Origin: Methylobacterium aquaticum
GTDB taxonomy: Bacteria; Pseudomonadota; Alphaproteobacteria; Rhizobiales; Beijerinckiaceae
Length of the DNA: 64,000 bases
Assembly (NCBI RefSeq): GCF_016804325.1
Contig: NZ_CP043627.1
Span: 4,855,001-4,919,000, forward strand
Direction: 5' to 3'
The notes under the pieces were generated by a model. It did no database searches, had not been told where the DNA came from, and saw nothing but the letters and a program-made list of their open reading frames with translations. The number at the start of each line of letters is the position of its first letter. Position 1 is the stretch's first letter. The translations under genes were made by a program, and so were the position numbers. This document shows positions 43,965 to 54,836 of the stretch, piece after piece.

Positions 43965-44756
43965 ATGCGGATCACCACCTGGAACGTCAACTCGGTCAAG
44001 CAGCGTCTGCCGCATCTCCTGGCCTTCCTGGCCGAGGCGCAGCCCGACGTGGTCTGCCTCCAGGAGCTGAAATGCGTCGACGACGCGTTTCCCCGCACCG
44101 AGATCGAGGAAGCCGGCTACGTGGTGGCGACCCACGGCCAGAAGGCGTTCAACGGCGTCGCGCTGCTGGCCCGCCGGCCGCTGCCGCTGCAGGACATCCG
44201 CCGCGGCCTGCCGGGCGACGCCGACGACGAGCAGGCGCGCTACATCGAGGCGCTGATCCCGACCGCGACTTTGCCGGTGCGGGTGGCCTCGATCTACCTG
44301 CCGAACGGCAATCCCGTCGGCACGCCGAAATACGACTACAAGCTCGCCTTCATGCGCCGCCTCCAGGCCCATGCCGTGGCCTTGCGCCAGCGTGAAGAGG
44401 TGCTGGTGCTCGCCGGCGACTACAACGTGATTCCCGAGCCCGAGGACGCGGCCAACCCGGCCGAATGGGTGAGCGACGCGCTGTTCCTGCCCCAGACCCG
44501 GGCGGCGTTCCGCAGCCTCGTCAACGAGGGCTTCACCGATGCCTTGCGCGCCTGCGACGGGCGGCCGGGCGTCTACAGCTTCTGGGATTACCAGGCCGGC
44601 TGCTGGCCGCGCAACCAGGGCATCCGGATCGACCACCTGCTGCTGTCGCCGCAAGCGCTCGACCGCCTGGTCTCGGCCTCGGTGCAGAAGCACCTGCGCG
44701 GCCTCGAAAAGCCCTCCGACCACGTGCCGGTGACGGTGGAGCTGGATCTCGGCTGA
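43965..44756 (+). CDS. xth: Exodeoxyribonuclease III
   Basis: 263 residues; the second ATG at 43965 matches the family start (MRITTWNVNSVKQRLPHLL). The metal and catalytic residues are in VCLQELKCVDD, VLVLAGDYNVIPEPEDA, GIRIDHLLLS and the C-terminal SDHVPV. It is an AP endonuclease and 3'-5' exonuclease in base-excision repair. It ends back-to-back with the convergent Crp-type gene: TGA at 44754-44756 is followed at once by the reverse-strand stop, with no spacer. Confidence 0.93.
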   Translation: MRITTWNVNSVKQRLPHLLAFLAEAQPDVVCLQELKCVDDAFPRTEIEEAGYVVATHGQKAFNGVALLARRPLPLQDIRRGLPGDADDEQARYIEALIPTATLPVRVASIYLPNGNPVGTPKYDYKLAFMRRLQAHAVALRQREEVLVLAGDYNVIPEPEDAANPAEWVSDALFLPQTRAAFRSLVNEGFTDALRACDGRPGVYSFWDYQAGCWPRNQGIRIDHLLLSPQALDRLVSASVQKHLRGLEKPSDHVPVTVELDLG

Positions 44757-45548
44757 TCAGCCCGGGATCGACTCCGCCGAGGTCGGCCGCAGGTAGTCGG
44801 GCTGGAACTCGGCGACCGCCCGGAGACCGGGCAGGTCGAGGATGTCGACCCGCTTGCCGCCGACCTCGACCAGCCGCATCAGGCGCAGCTGCCGCAGCAC
44901 CCGGTTGACGTGCACGTTCGACAGGCCGGTCGTGTCGGCGACGTCCTGCTGCGTCAGGGGGAGATCGTAGCCCGCCTTCGTCGCCCAGCCGACGATCCGC
45001 AGCCGCTCGTGCAGTTCGCACAGGAGATGCGACACCCGCTCGATCGCCGAGCGGCAGCCGACATTCATCACCCATTCGCGGGTCGTCTCCTCCTCGGCGA
45101 GCTTGGCGTGGCGCAGGGCCCGGGCGATGCCGGGATGCCGCTCGGTGAGGTCCGCCAGCGCCTCGCGGGGGATGCGGACGATCCGGCACGGCCCGATCGT
45201 GCCGACGCTGTGGGTCATCCGGCTCAGATGGACGACATCGGGGTCGCAGAGATCCCCGGGCAGGAGATAGGCGGTGATCTGGCGCGCCCCGTTCGGGCGG
45301 TGGCGGTAGCGGCAGGCGATGCCCTCCACGACCAGGACGGCGCAGTCCGGTGCGGCCCCCTCGACCAGGAGATCGGAGCGGCCCTCGACCCGCTGCCCGC
45401 CGGCGCTCAAACCGGCAAGCGCCGCCCGTTCCCCCGCGTCGAGGTGGGCGTAGGTCGAGAGCTTGCGGACGATCGGGTGGAGCAGGTGCCCGTCCGGGCT
45501 CGGCGGGGCGGAGGGATGCCTCGTCGGCATCCCGAGAGTTGTCATCAT
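44757..45548 (-). CDS. Crp/Fnr family transcriptional regulator
   Basis: 263 residues. The ATG at 45548 overlaps the upstream receiver stop as ATGA. The cyclic-nucleotide-like beta roll runs from SDLLVEGAAPDCAVLVVEG to GPCRIVRIPREALADL; the helix-turn-helix is LPLTQQDVADTTGLSNVHVN with VLRQLRLMRLVEV. It has no Fnr Cys cluster, so it is not an iron-sulfur oxygen sensor of that kind. It is the second gene of a pair with a lone receiver, and divergent from another Crp-type gene, which suggests a stress or redox response module. Confidence 0.88.
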   Translation of the reverse strand: MMTTLGMPTRHPSAPPSPDGHLLHPIVRKLSTYAHLDAGERAALAGLSAGGQRVEGRSDLLVEGAAPDCAVLVVEGIACRYRHRPNGARQITAYLLPGDLCDPDVVHLSRMTHSVGTIGPCRIVRIPREALADLTERHPGIARALRHAKLAEEETTREWVMNVGCRSAIERVSHLLCELHERLRIVGWATKAGYDLPLTQQDVADTTGLSNVHVNRVLRQLRLMRLVEVGGKRVDILDLPGLRAVAEFQPDYLRPTSAESIPG

Positions 45549-45937
45549 GGGCACGCCTCGCGGGCGAGCTGGCCGAGCACCAGGACGAGGTCGCGGTGCC
45601 AGGCCGGCTTGATCAATCGGGGCGCGGCGCTCAGTTCGGCGCAGGCCGTGGCGTCGCGCGCATCGTCGGCATGGACCAGGAACGGCACGCCGCTGGCCCG
45701 CAGGACCCGAGCGAGACGGCGGCCGTCGCCGTCCCGCAGCGGGAGGTCGAGCACCGCGAGATCGGGCGCCGTGAGGCCGGGCCCCGTCCTTGCCAGCCAG
45801 GCCAGGGCCTCCGCCTGGCTCGTCACCGGCCCTGCGACCTCGTAACCGGCCTCCGCCAGCGTGTCGCCGAGCACGAGACCCACCAGGGGCTCCTCCTCGA
45901 TCAGCAGCACCGTCGGATGGCCGATACCCTGTCGCAC
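45545..45937 (-). CDS. Single-domain response regulator
   Basis: 130 residues from a GTG at 45937, chosen because GGGAG lies about 8 nt upstream and the receiver fold begins there. It has VLLIEEEPLVGLVLGDTLAE with the acidic pair, the phospho-Asp in LAVLDLPLRDGDGRRL and the Lys in PRLIKPAWHRD. No output domain. It resembles receivers that act as phosphate sinks or bind partner proteins. It is co-transcribed with the Crp-type regulator through an ATGA overlap. Confidence 0.8.
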   Translation of the reverse strand: MRQGIGHPTVLLIEEEPLVGLVLGDTLAEAGYEVAGPVTSQAEALAWLARTGPGLTAPDLAVLDLPLRDGDGRRLARVLRASGVPFLVHADDARDATACAELSAAPRLIKPAWHRDLVLVLGQLAREACP

Positions 45938-46031
45938 GCTCGATTCTCCCGTCTCAGGCCCGCAGATGCGCGCCGTTGCGAAGAATGATAGGCGCAGTCT
46001 GTCGCACCCGGAAGAGATCGCGAAAGTTGGT

Positions 46032-46046
46032 ATTGTATCGTACAAT
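46032..46046. promoter_or_regulatory. Palindrome in the divergent Crp/receiver region
   Basis: ATTGTA-TCG-TACAAT is a perfect 15-bp palindrome in the AT-rich gap 45938-46248 between the receiver-crp operon and the second crp-type gene. It is a good candidate operator for either Crp-type protein, though it is not the classic TGTGA or TTGAT half-site. Confidence 0.4.
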
Positions 46047-46248
46047 CGCATCGTTCTGTGGCGGTTCCCGATACGTCCCCGAATATCGGAAGCCACACCA
46101 GCAAGCATCAAATGATGCCCTTAATAAAATTTGCTACAATCGAAATTCGCTTGCCGTAATTCCTCGAACGATCGGAACGTATTGAGAGCCGACGATATGG
46201 AATCCAGTCGGGACAGCACGCCTCGGCGACCATCGCGAGGAGGAAGCT

Positions 46249-46962
46249 GTGCCGCACCATCGGCCATCGACCCTGCGCAACCGCCTCCTGCGGGCGATGG
46301 CGCCCGAGGATTTCGCGCGGCTGGAGCCGCATCTCGAGCCGATCGCGCTGCAGCTGCGCGAGGTGGTGATCGCCGCGGACGCGGCCGTCGACGAGCTGTT
46401 CTTCATCGAGACCGGCATGGTCTCGATCTCGACCGCCCATGACGAGCGCCGGATCGAGGTCAGCCTGGTCGGGAGCGAGGGCCTGGTTGGTGCCGTCCCG
46501 GTCGCGCTCGACTGCACCACCACGCCGCACGTCCACTTCGTGCAGCTCGCCGGCGAGGCGTTGAGCATCGGCCGGGACGCGCTCTGCGCGGCGCTTGCCG
46601 AGAGCCCGACCCTGCGCCGGCTGCTGCTGCGCTACGTCCACAGCCTGATCGTCCAGATCACCCAGACCGCCTACGCCCACGCGTCCTTGAGCCTCGAAAG
46701 CCGCCTCGCGCGCTGGGTGCTGATGTGCCACGACCGGACGGAGGGCGACGAACTCGTGCTCACGCACGACTTCCTGTCGATGATGCTGGGCGTGCAGCGG
46801 GCGGGGGTGACGCTGGCGATCCAGAACCTGGAAGGCGCGGGCCGGATCCGGGCCAAGCGCCGGCGGATCGAGGTGCTCGACCGCGCCAAGCTCCTGGCGC
46901 TGACGAACGGCAGCTACGGCACGCCGGAGGCCGAGTATGCCCGCCTCATCGAGGGCGCCTGA
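46249..46962 (+). CDS. Crp/Fnr family transcriptional regulator
   Basis: 237 residues from a GTG with AGGAGG 5 nt upstream. The N-terminal beta roll includes VVIAADAAVDELFFIETGMV and SLVGSEGLVGAVPVAL; the DNA-binding part is LTHDFLSMMLGVQRAGVTLA with IQNLEGAGRIRAKRRRIEVL. This is the common short Crp-type regulator of Methylobacterium-like genomes with an unknown ligand. Its stop overlaps the start of the DUF6894 gene by 1 nt, so that small protein is co-expressed. Confidence 0.88.
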   Translation: MPHHRPSTLRNRLLRAMAPEDFARLEPHLEPIALQLREVVIAADAAVDELFFIETGMVSISTAHDERRIEVSLVGSEGLVGAVPVALDCTTTPHVHFVQLAGEALSIGRDALCAALAESPTLRRLLLRYVHSLIVQITQTAYAHASLSLESRLARWVLMCHDRTEGDELVLTHDFLSMMLGVQRAGVTLAIQNLEGAGRIRAKRRRIEVLDRAKLLALTNGSYGTPEAEYARLIEGA

Positions 46963-47219
46963 TGCCGCGCTATTTCTTCCATCTCCGCCACGGCGCAGGG
47001 CCCGACGATCTCGCCCAGGACCCCGAGGGGGACGAACTGGCCGGGCCGGAGGAAGCGCGCGCCCACGCGCTCATGGTCGCCCGCGACCTGATTGCCCGGG
47101 TGCGCCTCCATGCGGTGGGGGACTGGTTTACCTGCTCCTTCGAGGTGGCGGACGAGGACGGCCATACGGTGACGACCGTGCCGTTCTCCGAGACCGTCAC
47201 GGAGGAGAACGGGGATTAG
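46962..47219 (+). CDS. DUF6894 family small protein
   Basis: 85 residues. The N-terminus PRYFFHLRHGAGPDDLAQDP and the stretch EGDELAGPEEARAHALMVAR are diagnostic of this small family, common in Methylobacterium and Bradyrhizobium, often in many copies. The function is unknown; it is predicted cytosolic. It is translationally coupled to the Crp-type gene, and its 3' end overlaps the convergent gene at 47197 by 23 nt. Confidence 0.82.
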   Translation: MPRYFFHLRHGAGPDDLAQDPEGDELAGPEEARAHALMVARDLIARVRLHAVGDWFTCSFEVADEDGHTVTTVPFSETVTEENGD

Positions 47220-47457
47220 AGCCGGCCAGCCGCCGCGCGATCCACTCCTCCACCGCGTCGAGGTCGGCGAAGGTCACCGGGTGCGGCGAGGCGAGGTGGC
47301 CGAAGCCCGCCTCCAGAAACCACAGGCCCGCCTCGTCGCCGTACTCTTCGGAGAGGCAGACCAGCACCGCCGCGAGATGACCCTCGACGAAGACGAGCAA
47401 TCCCTGCTCGGCCTCGCCCCCGATCCTGACGCGCACGGGTTGGAGCGTGAGATCCAT
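47197..47457 (-). CDS. Conserved small hypothetical protein
   Basis: 86 residues from the ATG at 47457: a mixed alpha/beta pattern with LTLQPVRVRIGGEAEQGLLV, EGHLAAVLVCLSEEYG and FLEAGFGHLASPHPVTFADL. It looks like a small cytosolic domain of a type often annotated as hypothetical in this order. It overlaps the convergent DUF6894 gene by 23 nt. No function is proposed. The gap 47458-47793 (336 nt) shows no gene. Confidence 0.55.
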   Translation of the reverse strand: MDLTLQPVRVRIGGEAEQGLLVFVEGHLAAVLVCLSEEYGDEAGLWFLEAGFGHLASPHPVTFADLDAVEEWIARRLAGSNPRSPP

Positions 47458-47793
47458 GCGGGTGCAACGGGGCGCGGCTAGCTTGGTTCTGGTGCGCCCC
47501 AGGGGAGACGACGTTCTGGAACAGGGCGCTCGGGCAGCCCGAGGCGCCGGAGCCGCCGGCAGGATGGCGGCACGGGGCGTCGGTGAGGTCCTGGCGACGC
47601 CGCCTTCCCCAGCGCTTCCACACTCTTTGCCGGAGCCCTGCGAAATCGCCGAAGATTGATCCAGGTTGAGGACGGGTGACGGAAACCGGCCCAGTGTTGC
47701 CCTCGCCACGCCGGCCCTGTCCCGTCCGAACGACGGCACTCGGCTGGTGTCGCATTCGCGGGCCGGGCCTCTCGTCTCCCCGAGTTCAGCGCA

Positions 47794-48686
47794 TCAGCCC
47801 GGCCCGCCCGCTTCCTCGTCCTCCGGCACCACGTCCACCGCGACCTGCAGGCTCTGCGCCCCCGATCCGGCGATGATGCCGGCGACCGGCGCGACGTCGG
47901 CGTAGTCGCGGCCGCGGGCCACCACGATGTGGTCGTCCTGCACGCCGATGCCGTTGGTGGGATCGAGGCCGATCCAGCCCTCCCCGCACCAGACCGAGAC
48001 CCAGGCATGGCTCGCATCCGCCCCTTCGAGGCGGGGCTGGCCCGGCGGCGGCAGGGTGCGCAGGTAGCCGCTGACATAGGCCGCCGGCAGGCCGAGGCCG
48101 CGCAGGGCCGCGATCATGATGTGGGAGAAATCCTGGCACACGCCGCGGCGGCCGGCGAAGGACTCGGCGAGCGGCGTGCCGACCTCGGTCGCGTCGGAAT
48201 CGAAGGCGAAATCGGCCCGGATGCGGCGCATCAGGTCGAAGGCGCCGGCATAGGCACCCCCGCCGGGGGGAAGCTCGCCCGGGCGTAATCGGTGATCTCG
48301 GGCAGGAGCGGCACCCGGCGGCTCGGCGCCGCGAAATGCAGCGCGGCCTCGGGGCCGAGGCCGGGCCAGGTCAGCACCCGCTCCCGCACCTCCTCCCAGG
48401 CCGGACCGGTCTCGGGGTCGGGCAGCGGCGGCCGCTCGACCTGGATGCGCGAGCGCGCATCGATCCGGAAGTCCCGATGCGGCGTCTCCACGGTGAGCGA
48501 GACCGTGCGGTTGCCGAAGAAGTCGGCGCGCTCGGTCGCGGTCTGGGGGGCGGGCTCGACCACCACCTCGTGCGAGAGCGGCACCTGACCGTCCCCCGTC
48601 GCCGGGGCGAGGCGCAGGGTGCAGCGGGCGAAGCCCACCGGGTTGCGGTAGGCATAGGCCGTGAGATGGCGGAGGCGGTAGAGCAT
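47794..48686 (-). pseudogene. Short transglutaminase-family protein, frameshifted
   Basis: The ATG at 48686 opens a Bact_transglu_N domain (LYRLRHLTAYAYRNPVGFAR). After DYARASFPP the frame is lost and the transglutaminase core continues in another frame: Cys in GRRGVCQDFSHIMIAALRGL, His in GADASHAWVSVWCGEG and Asp in GLDPTNGIGVQDDH. One base added in the GGGGGG run at 48265-48270 or the CCCCC run at 48257-48261 restores a protein of about 297 residues with an intact triad. Family members are likely peptidases or amidases rather than cross-linkers. It is the last gene of the ATP-grasp/alpha-E island, so the whole operon may be functional if the break is a base-call error. Confidence 0.85.
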
Positions 48687-48713
48687 TGTCCCGTGAAGAT
48701 CGGTGCCGTCGGC

Positions 48714-51284
48714 TCACGCCAGGGTGGTGAGGGGTTCGGGCCGGGCGGCATCCGACCCGCCGGGGAAGTAGCGCGCGCCGATCGCCTCGGCGATCTCCCA
48801 CAGCCGTCTCTCCCAGGCCGCCACGGTGTCGAGCGGCAGGGTGGCGGCTTCCGCCGCGGCGATCTCGCCCGACAGCCCGGCCACGAGCCGCACCGGCAGT
48901 TCCGCCACCCCGTCCTGGCGCAAGGACGGCAAGCCGGCCAGGCGCTCGGCCAGGCACGCGACCTGGAAGGCCAGCGAGCGCGGGTTGTAGGGATCGAGCA
49001 GCACCATGTCGCGCACCGGCTCCAGCGCCACCCCGAGGATGTAGCGGGCGCCGTACGAGATGCGCGAATCGACCAGTTCGAGCAGCACGCCGAGATCGTC
49101 GGTGCTGGCCCCCGCCGCGCCGAATTCGAGGGCGAAGCGGCAGGCATTGACCGCCCGCTCGACCCGCCGGCCCATGTCGACGAAGGCGAAGCCCCCGGCC
49201 CGGTTCATGTTCTCCTGGGCGAGGCCGGCGAGCGAGGCGGTGAGGGAGAGCGCGCGCTCGGACCGGTCGAGGAGGGCGGCTTCCGAATCCGGGGTCTCGG
49301 CCGGCGCCTCCAGGGCGGCGCGCAGGGCCGAGAGCGCGCGCCAGGTCTCGCCGGACAGCCGCTCGCGCAGGGAGGCGGCGTTGCGCCTTGCCGAGAGGGC
49401 GTGGGACAGCCCCGAGCCCCATTGCTTCCCGTCGGAGAGGGCGTGGTGGGCGAGCAGCATCGCCGGCCCCTCGGCCGAGGGCACGGCGCCCCAGGCATGC
49501 AGCAGGGCGCGGATGCGGGCCGAGGTCGCGCGGTCCTCGGCATCCGTCGAGATGCTGCCGGCCCCGTCGAGCAGGCAGGCGGTGAGGCGGATCACCGCCT
49601 CGGTCCGCTCCAGGTGGCGGCCGAGCCAGAACAGATTGTCGGCGGCGCGGCTCGGCAGGAGGCCGGGCACCCGGCGCACCGCGACCCTGTCGGTCGGCGG
49701 CAGCAGGCTCGCCTGGGTGGCGGTGGAATCGGAGGACAGCACCCAGACGTCGGCGGCGCGGACGCCGACGCCCATCGCCACCGGGCGCACGTCCGGCGTC
49801 TCGGAGATGCGGCAGAAGCCGCCGGGCATCACCCGCCAGCCCTCGGGGGTCGCGGCGGCGAAGACCCGGAGCACGAAGGGCCGGGGCACGAGCCGGGTCC
49901 CGTCCCAGACCGGGGCGGTGGAGAGCCGCACAGGCTCGTGGGCGACGAGGTCGCCGGGCCGGTCGCGCAGGACGGCGCGCAGGCGCGCGGTCTCGGCCGC
50001 GTCGCGCCCCTCGCCGAAGGCCCGGCTGGTGAACGCGCCCTGCGCCGCCGCGGCCGCCGGCCGGAAGGCGAGGTCGTCGAACCGCGCCAGCACGGCGTCG
50101 CGCTGCCCGGGGTCGCCGCACCACCAGGTCGGCAGGCCGGGCAGGCGCAACGTCTCGCCGAGCAGCCGCTCGCACAGGGCCGGCAGGGAGGCGGCGAGCC
50201 AGGCGCTCTCGACGAGGCCGGTGCCCGGCATGTTGCCCATCGCCACGGCGCCGGCGCGCAGGGCCTCGACCAGGCCAGGCGCGCCGAGGCGGGAGGCCGG
50301 GTTGAGTTCGAGGGGATCGACGAAGTCGCCGTCGATGCGCCGCCACAGCACGTCGACCCGCTTCAGGCCGGCGACCGTGCGGATCGACACCATCCCGTCG
50401 CGCACCAGCAGGTCGTCGCCCTCGACGAGGGAGAAGCCGAGATAGCGGGCGAGCACCGCCTGCTCGACGTAAGTATCGCTGTAGGGGCCCGAGGTCATCA
50501 GGCCGATGCGCGGCTCGGCCCGGGTCGCCGCCGCCGCGAGGCCGTCGCGAAAGGCCTGGAAGAACGAGGCGACGCGCTCGACCTCGAGCGCGCCGTAGAC
50601 CTCCGGCAGGGCCCGGGCCATGACGAGGCGGTTCTCGAGGGCGTAGCCGGCGCCGGACGGGGCCTGGGTGCGGTCGGCGAGAACCCGCCAGGCGCCGTCG
50701 GGCCCGCGGGCGAGGTCGGCGGCGTAGAAATGCAGGTGGCGTCCGCCGGGCGGGGCGACGCCGACGAGGGGGCGGAGGAATTCCGGATCGCCCGCGGCGG
50801 CGGCGGCCGGCAGCAGGCCGGCCCGGGCCAGCGCCCCGTCGCCGTAGAGGTCGGTCAGCACCGCTTCCAGCAACTCGGCGCGCTGCGCCACCCCGGCGGC
50901 GATCGCCTGCCACTCCGCCCCCTCGATCAGGAGCGGCAGGGCACCGATCGGCCAGTCGCGCTCGGTCGCCTCACCGTAGGCCCGGTAGGCGATGCCGGTA
51001 TCGTGGATGTGCCGCCCGGCCGCAGCGAGGCGGGCGGCGATCTCGCATTCGGGCAGGTCGGCGAGGTGGCGCAGGAACCTGTCCCAGGCCGGGCGCAAGG
51101 TGCCGTCCTCCGAGACAAGCTCGTCGGGCAGGCCCGGCAGGGCGGCGTAGCCCGCAATCCAGCGGGCCAGCCGTTCCTCGGGCCCGTCCTCGCGCGGCCT
51201 CTCCTCGCGAGCGCCCTCCCCGCGCGGCCCATCCGTGGGAGGGGCCGGCGCCGGAATCTCCACCTTCGCCAGCGCCTCGCTCAT
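48714..51284 (-). CDS. Circularly permuted ATP-grasp and alpha-E domain fusion protein
   Basis: 856 residues. The first half is a circularly permuted ATP-grasp (DUF404/407-type): [40 protein letters not shown] and the region [20 protein letters not shown]. From about residue 540, [20 protein letters not shown] starts an all-helical alpha-E (DUF403) domain ending near [20 protein letters not shown]. These are usually two genes; here they are one. The ATP-grasp part should form an amide or peptide bond using ATP, and alpha-E is an obligate partner of unknown mechanism. It overlaps the DUF2126 gene by 4 nt (ATGA). Substrate unknown. Confidence 0.9.
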   Translation of the reverse strand: MSEALAKVEIPAPAPPTDGPRGEGAREERPREDGPEERLARWIAGYAALPGLPDELVSEDGTLRPAWDRFLRHLADLPECEIAARLAAAGRHIHDTGIAYRAYGEATERDWPIGALPLLIEGAEWQAIAAGVAQRAELLEAVLTDLYGDGALARAGLLPAAAAAGDPEFLRPLVGVAPPGGRHLHFYAADLARGPDGAWRVLADRTQAPSGAGYALENRLVMARALPEVYGALEVERVASFFQAFRDGLAAAATRAEPRIGLMTSGPYSDTYVEQAVLARYLGFSLVEGDDLLVRDGMVSIRTVAGLKRVDVLWRRIDGDFVDPLELNPASRLGAPGLVEALRAGAVAMGNMPGTGLVESAWLAASLPALCERLLGETLRLPGLPTWWCGDPGQRDAVLARFDDLAFRPAAAAAQGAFTSRAFGEGRDAAETARLRAVLRDRPGDLVAHEPVRLSTAPVWDGTRLVPRPFVLRVFAAATPEGWRVMPGGFCRISETPDVRPVAMGVGVRAADVWVLSSDSTATQASLLPPTDRVAVRRVPGLLPSRAADNLFWLGRHLERTEAVIRLTACLLDGAGSISTDAEDRATSARIRALLHAWGAVPSAEGPAMLLAHHALSDGKQWGSGLSHALSARRNAASLRERLSGETWRALSALRAALEAPAETPDSEAALLDRSERALSLTASLAGLAQENMNRAGGFAFVDMGRRVERAVNACRFALEFGAAGASTDDLGVLLELVDSRISYGARYILGVALEPVRDMVLLDPYNPRSLAFQVACLAERLAGLPSLRQDGVAELPVRLVAGLSGEIAAAEAATLPLDTVAAWERRLWEIAEAIGARYFPGGSDAARPEPLTTLA

Positions 51285-54200
51285 CGGGTCGCTGGCGTGC
51301 GCAGGTCGAGGGTCAGGGGGAATTCCCGCCGGGATTCCTCCGGCGGCACGCTCACCCGGCCCGGGGTGTGGCCGTTCTCCTGGAAGCGGGCGAGACGGCG
51401 CCCTTCCGCCTCGTAGGTGTTGATCGGGAAGGTCTCGTAGTTGCGCCCGCCCGGATGGGCGACGTGGTAGACGCAGCCGCCCAGCGACCGCCCGCTCCAG
51501 GTGTCGAGCACGTCGAAGGTGAGCGGCGCGTGGACGGGGATCGTCGGGTGCAGGGACGAGGCCGGCTGCCAGGCCTTGAAGCGCAGGCCCGCCACCGCCT
51601 CGCCGGAGCGGCCGGTATCGGTCATCGGCAGGCGCCGTCCGTTGCAGGTGACGACGTGCCGGCTCGGCACGTAGCCCGACACCTTGACCTGCAGCCGCTC
51701 CACCGACGAATCGACGTAGCGCACGGTCCCGCCGATCGCGCCCTCCTCGCCGAGCACGTGCCAGGGCTCGAGCGCCTGGCGCAGCTCGAGCTTGACCCCG
51801 CCGCGCTCGACCTCGCCGTAGCGGGGGAAGCGGAACTCGGCCTGCGCCTCGTACCAGGCCGGATCGAAGGCGTAGCCGGCGCGGTTGAGGTCGCCCAGCA
51901 CCGAGGAAAAATCCTCCCACAGGAAGTGGGGCAGCATGAAGCGGTCGTGGAGCGTCGTGCCCCAGCGCACGAAGCTCCCCTCCTGCGGCTCGCGCCACAG
52001 CCAGGCGACGAGGGCGCGCAGGAGCACCTGCTGGGCGAGGCTCATCCGCGCCTCGGGCGGCATCTCGAAGGAGCGGAACTCCAGGAGGCCGAGCCGCCCG
52101 GTCGGGCCGTCGGGCGAGTAGAGCTTGTCGATGCAGATCTCGGACCGGTGGGTGTTGCCGGTCACGTCGGTGAGGATGTTACGGAACAAGCGGTCGACGA
52201 GCCAAAGCGGCAGGTCGGGCCCGCCCGGGGGCGGCACCTGGGCGAGCGCGATCTCGAGTTCGTAGAGCCCGTCATGGCGCGCCTCGTCCATCCGCGGCGC
52301 CTGGCTGGTCGGGCCGACATAGAGGCCCGAGAACAGGTAGGACAGCGACGGGTGGCGCTGCCAGTACAGCACCAGGCTCTTCAGGAGGTCGGGCCGGCGC
52401 AGGAACGGCGAATCGGCCGGGGTCGCGCCGCCGAGCACGACGTGGTTGCCGCCCCCCGTCCCGGTATGGCGCCCGTCGGTCATGAACTTCTGCGCGCCGA
52501 GCCGGGTCTGGCGGGCATCCTGGTAGAGGCCGGTGGTGATCTCCACCGCCTCGCGCCAGGTCTTGGCCGGCTGGACGTTGACCTCGATCACGCCGGGATC
52601 GGGCGTGACCTTCACCACCGACAGGCGCGGATCGTAGGGCGGCTCGTAGCCCTCGACGTGGAGCGGCTGGCCGATCTCGGCGGCGGCCTCCTCCAGGACG
52701 GCGATCAGGTTGAGGTACTCGTCCACCCGCTCGACCGGCGGCATGAACACGCACAGGATGCCGTCCCGCGGCTCGACCGCGAGCGCGGTGCGAACCGCGA
52801 CGCCGACCGGGGCGGGATGGCGCCGGGGCGCGGTGCCGGTGGCGAGCGGGCCGCGCTGTTCCAGGGGATCCTGCGGCACGTAGTACGGGTATTCCCCCGG
52901 CGGCACGTAGGGCAGCGAGGCGAGCGGCAGGCGGAACCCCGCCGGGGAATCGCCCGGCACCAGGTAGATCGCGCCGCGTTTGAGCTGCCAGGCCTCCGAG
53001 ACCCACATCCGCTCGGGCCCGACCGCGACGTTGGCGATCGGCAGCACGAAGCCGACCGCGTTCTCGATCCCGCGGGTATAGACCCGGACCATCCGGCGCT
53101 GCGCTTCCTCGTCGCCGACCTTCGGGTCGAGGGGCGTGACGTTGACCGGCAGGTCGGCGACCTTGCGGTCCCAGTATTCCGGATCCTCGAAGACCGGCTG
53201 GATGTAGGGATCGAGGCCGAGCCGCCGGGCAAGCCCGTGGATCAGCGCCTCGGCCTCCTTGATCCCGGCATCCCGCTTGCCGGTCTCGGAGGCGATGAGG
53301 CTGTCGTCGCGCCAGACCGGCTCGCCGTCCTTGCGCCAGTACAGGCCGAAGGCCCAGCGCGGCAGGCTCTCGCCCGGATACCACTTGCCCTGGCCGTAAT
53401 GCAGGAAGCCGCCGGGGCCGAAGCGGTCGCGCAGGCGCCGGATCAGCTGGTCGGCCAGCCCCCTCTTCGTCGGCCCGACGGCCGCGGCGTTCCATTCGGG
53501 CGCCTCGAAATCGTCGACCGACACGAAGGTCGGCTCGCCGCCCATGGTCAGGCGCACGTCCTGGTCGGCGAGGTCGCGGTCGATCCGCTCGCCGAGCGCG
53601 TCGAGCGCGCTCCAGGCCTCGTCCGAGAACGGCTTGGTGACGCGGGGCGCCTCGGCGACCCGGGTCACCGTCATCTCGAAGTCGAACGTGACCTCGGCGT
53701 GGTCGGCAAGGCCGGCGATCGGCGCCGCCGAGCGGTAATGCGGGGTCGCCGCGAGCGGGATGTGGCCCTCGCCGCAGAGAAGCCCCGAGGTCGCGTCGAG
53801 CCCGATCCAGCCGGCGCCCGGCACGTAAACCTCGGCCCAGGCGTGGAGATCGGTGAAGTCGGTGGTCGTGCCGGCCGGCCCGTCGACCGCGGTGGTGTCG
53901 GGCACGAGCTGGAGCAGGTAGCCGGAGACGAAGCGGGCGGCCATCCCGAGGCGGCGCAGCACCTGCACCAGCAGCCAGGCCGAATCGCGGCACGAGCCGC
54001 TGCCCTTCTGCAAGGTCTCGGCCGGGGTCTGCACCCCCGGCTCCATCCGCACGACGTACTTGACCGAATCGCGCACGAGCGCGTTCAGCGCCACCAGGAA
54101 CAGCACGGTGTTGGGCTCGGCGGGCAGCCGCGCCATCAGGGCGTCGATCTCGGGGCCTCCCGCCTCGACGGCGAGATAGGGGCCGAGCTCGGCCTTCAGC

Positions 54201-54526
54201 TCGTCCGGATAGGCGAAGGGCCGGGTCTGGGCGTAATCCTCGACGAAGAAGTCGAACGGATTGATCACCGACATGTCGGCGACGAGGTCGACCTCGATCC
54301 GGAACTGCGTCGTCTTCTCGGGGAAGACGAGGCGGGCGAGCCAGTTGCCGCTCGGGTCCTGCTGCCAGTTCACGAAGTGGTTGGCCGGCGTGACCTTGAG
54401 GGCGTAGCTCTCGATCCGCGAGCGCGTATGCGGCGCCGGCCGCAGGCGGATCACCTGCGGGCCGAGGGAGATCGGCCGATCGTAGGTGTAGGACGTGACG
54501 TGGTGCAAGGCGGCCTTGATCGACAC
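51281..54526 (-). CDS. Transglutaminase-like protein with DUF2126 C-terminal domain
   Basis: 1081 residues. Residues 1-90 are the transglutaminase N domain ([20 protein letters not shown]). The core has Cys in [20 protein letters not shown], His in [17 protein letters not shown] and Asp in [18 protein letters not shown]. From about residue 330 comes the large DUF2126 region ([40 protein letters not shown]). This is the marker protein of the alpha-E/ATP-grasp operon in many proteobacteria. The core is expected to hydrolyse or transfer an isopeptide-like bond, opposing the ATP-grasp ligase. First gene of the operon; divergent from a zinc peptidase across the 310-nt gap 54527-54836, which must hold both promoters. 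Confidence 0.92.
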   Translation of the reverse strand: MSIKAALHHVTSYTYDRPISLGPQVIRLRPAPHTRSRIESYALKVTPANHFVNWQQDPSGNWLARLVFPEKTTQFRIEVDLVADMSVINPFDFFVEDYAQTRPFAYPDELKAELGPYLAVEAGGPEIDALMARLPAEPNTVLFLVALNALVRDSVKYVVRMEPGVQTPAETLQKGSGSCRDSAWLLVQVLRRLGMAARFVSGYLLQLVPDTTAVDGPAGTTTDFTDLHAWAEVYVPGAGWIGLDATSGLLCGEGHIPLAATPHYRSAAPIAGLADHAEVTFDFEMTVTRVAEAPRVTKPFSDEAWSALDALGERIDRDLADQDVRLTMGGEPTFVSVDDFEAPEWNAAAVGPTKRGLADQLIRRLRDRFGPGGFLHYGQGKWYPGESLPRWAFGLYWRKDGEPVWRDDSLIASETGKRDAGIKEAEALIHGLARRLGLDPYIQPVFEDPEYWDRKVADLPVNVTPLDPKVGDEEAQRRMVRVYTRGIENAVGFVLPIANVAVGPERMWVSEAWQLKRGAIYLVPGDSPAGFRLPLASLPYVPPGEYPYYVPQDPLEQRGPLATGTAPRRHPAPVGVAVRTALAVEPRDGILCVFMPPVERVDEYLNLIAVLEEAAAEIGQPLHVEGYEPPYDPRLSVVKVTPDPGVIEVNVQPAKTWREAVEITTGLYQDARQTRLGAQKFMTDGRHTGTGGGNHVVLGGATPADSPFLRRPDLLKSLVLYWQRHPSLSYLFSGLYVGPTSQAPRMDEARHDGLYELEIALAQVPPPGGPDLPLWLVDRLFRNILTDVTGNTHRSEICIDKLYSPDGPTGRLGLLEFRSFEMPPEARMSLAQQVLLRALVAWLWREPQEGSFVRWGTTLHDRFMLPHFLWEDFSSVLGDLNRAGYAFDPAWYEAQAEFRFPRYGEVERGGVKLELRQALEPWHVLGEEGAIGGTVRYVDSSVERLQVKVSGYVPSRHVVTCNGRRLPMTDTGRSGEAVAGLRFKAWQPASSLHPTIPVHAPLTFDVLDTWSGRSLGGCVYHVAHPGGRNYETFPINTYEAEGRRLARFQENGHTPGRVSVPPEESRREFPLTLDLRTPATR

Positions 54527-54836
54527 GACGACTCCGAACCTTCTGCTCTCGTGAGGGATGAGCCCGCCGGCCTGTTCGCGCGTTCCGCGGCTTCCAAGCT
54601 TGGGCTTCTACACCGTGGCCGGGCCCGCGTCAGCCGCCGGATCGCGAGATGGTCGGCTTCCTTGCACCATCCTCACGTCTCTCTGCGTCATCGCGGCACC
54701 GGCCCCGGGCGGCATGGCGAAAAATTGAGGCAAGTCCCGTGCCGTCCTGCACGGAACCTCCGGGCGGGAAAGCCCTTGACGATTGGCCCCGTCGGGTTTC
54801 CCCCCTTCGTCCCGCGGGGCCCGTCCGGACGCCGCG

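Noticed and set aside
47794..50913. A 1039-residue minus-strand open frame across the ATP-grasp gene
   Set aside because: Only its last 150 residues or so match a family (transglutaminase core); the rest is the wrong frame of the ATP-grasp/alpha-E gene. The core belongs to the frameshifted gene starting at 48686.
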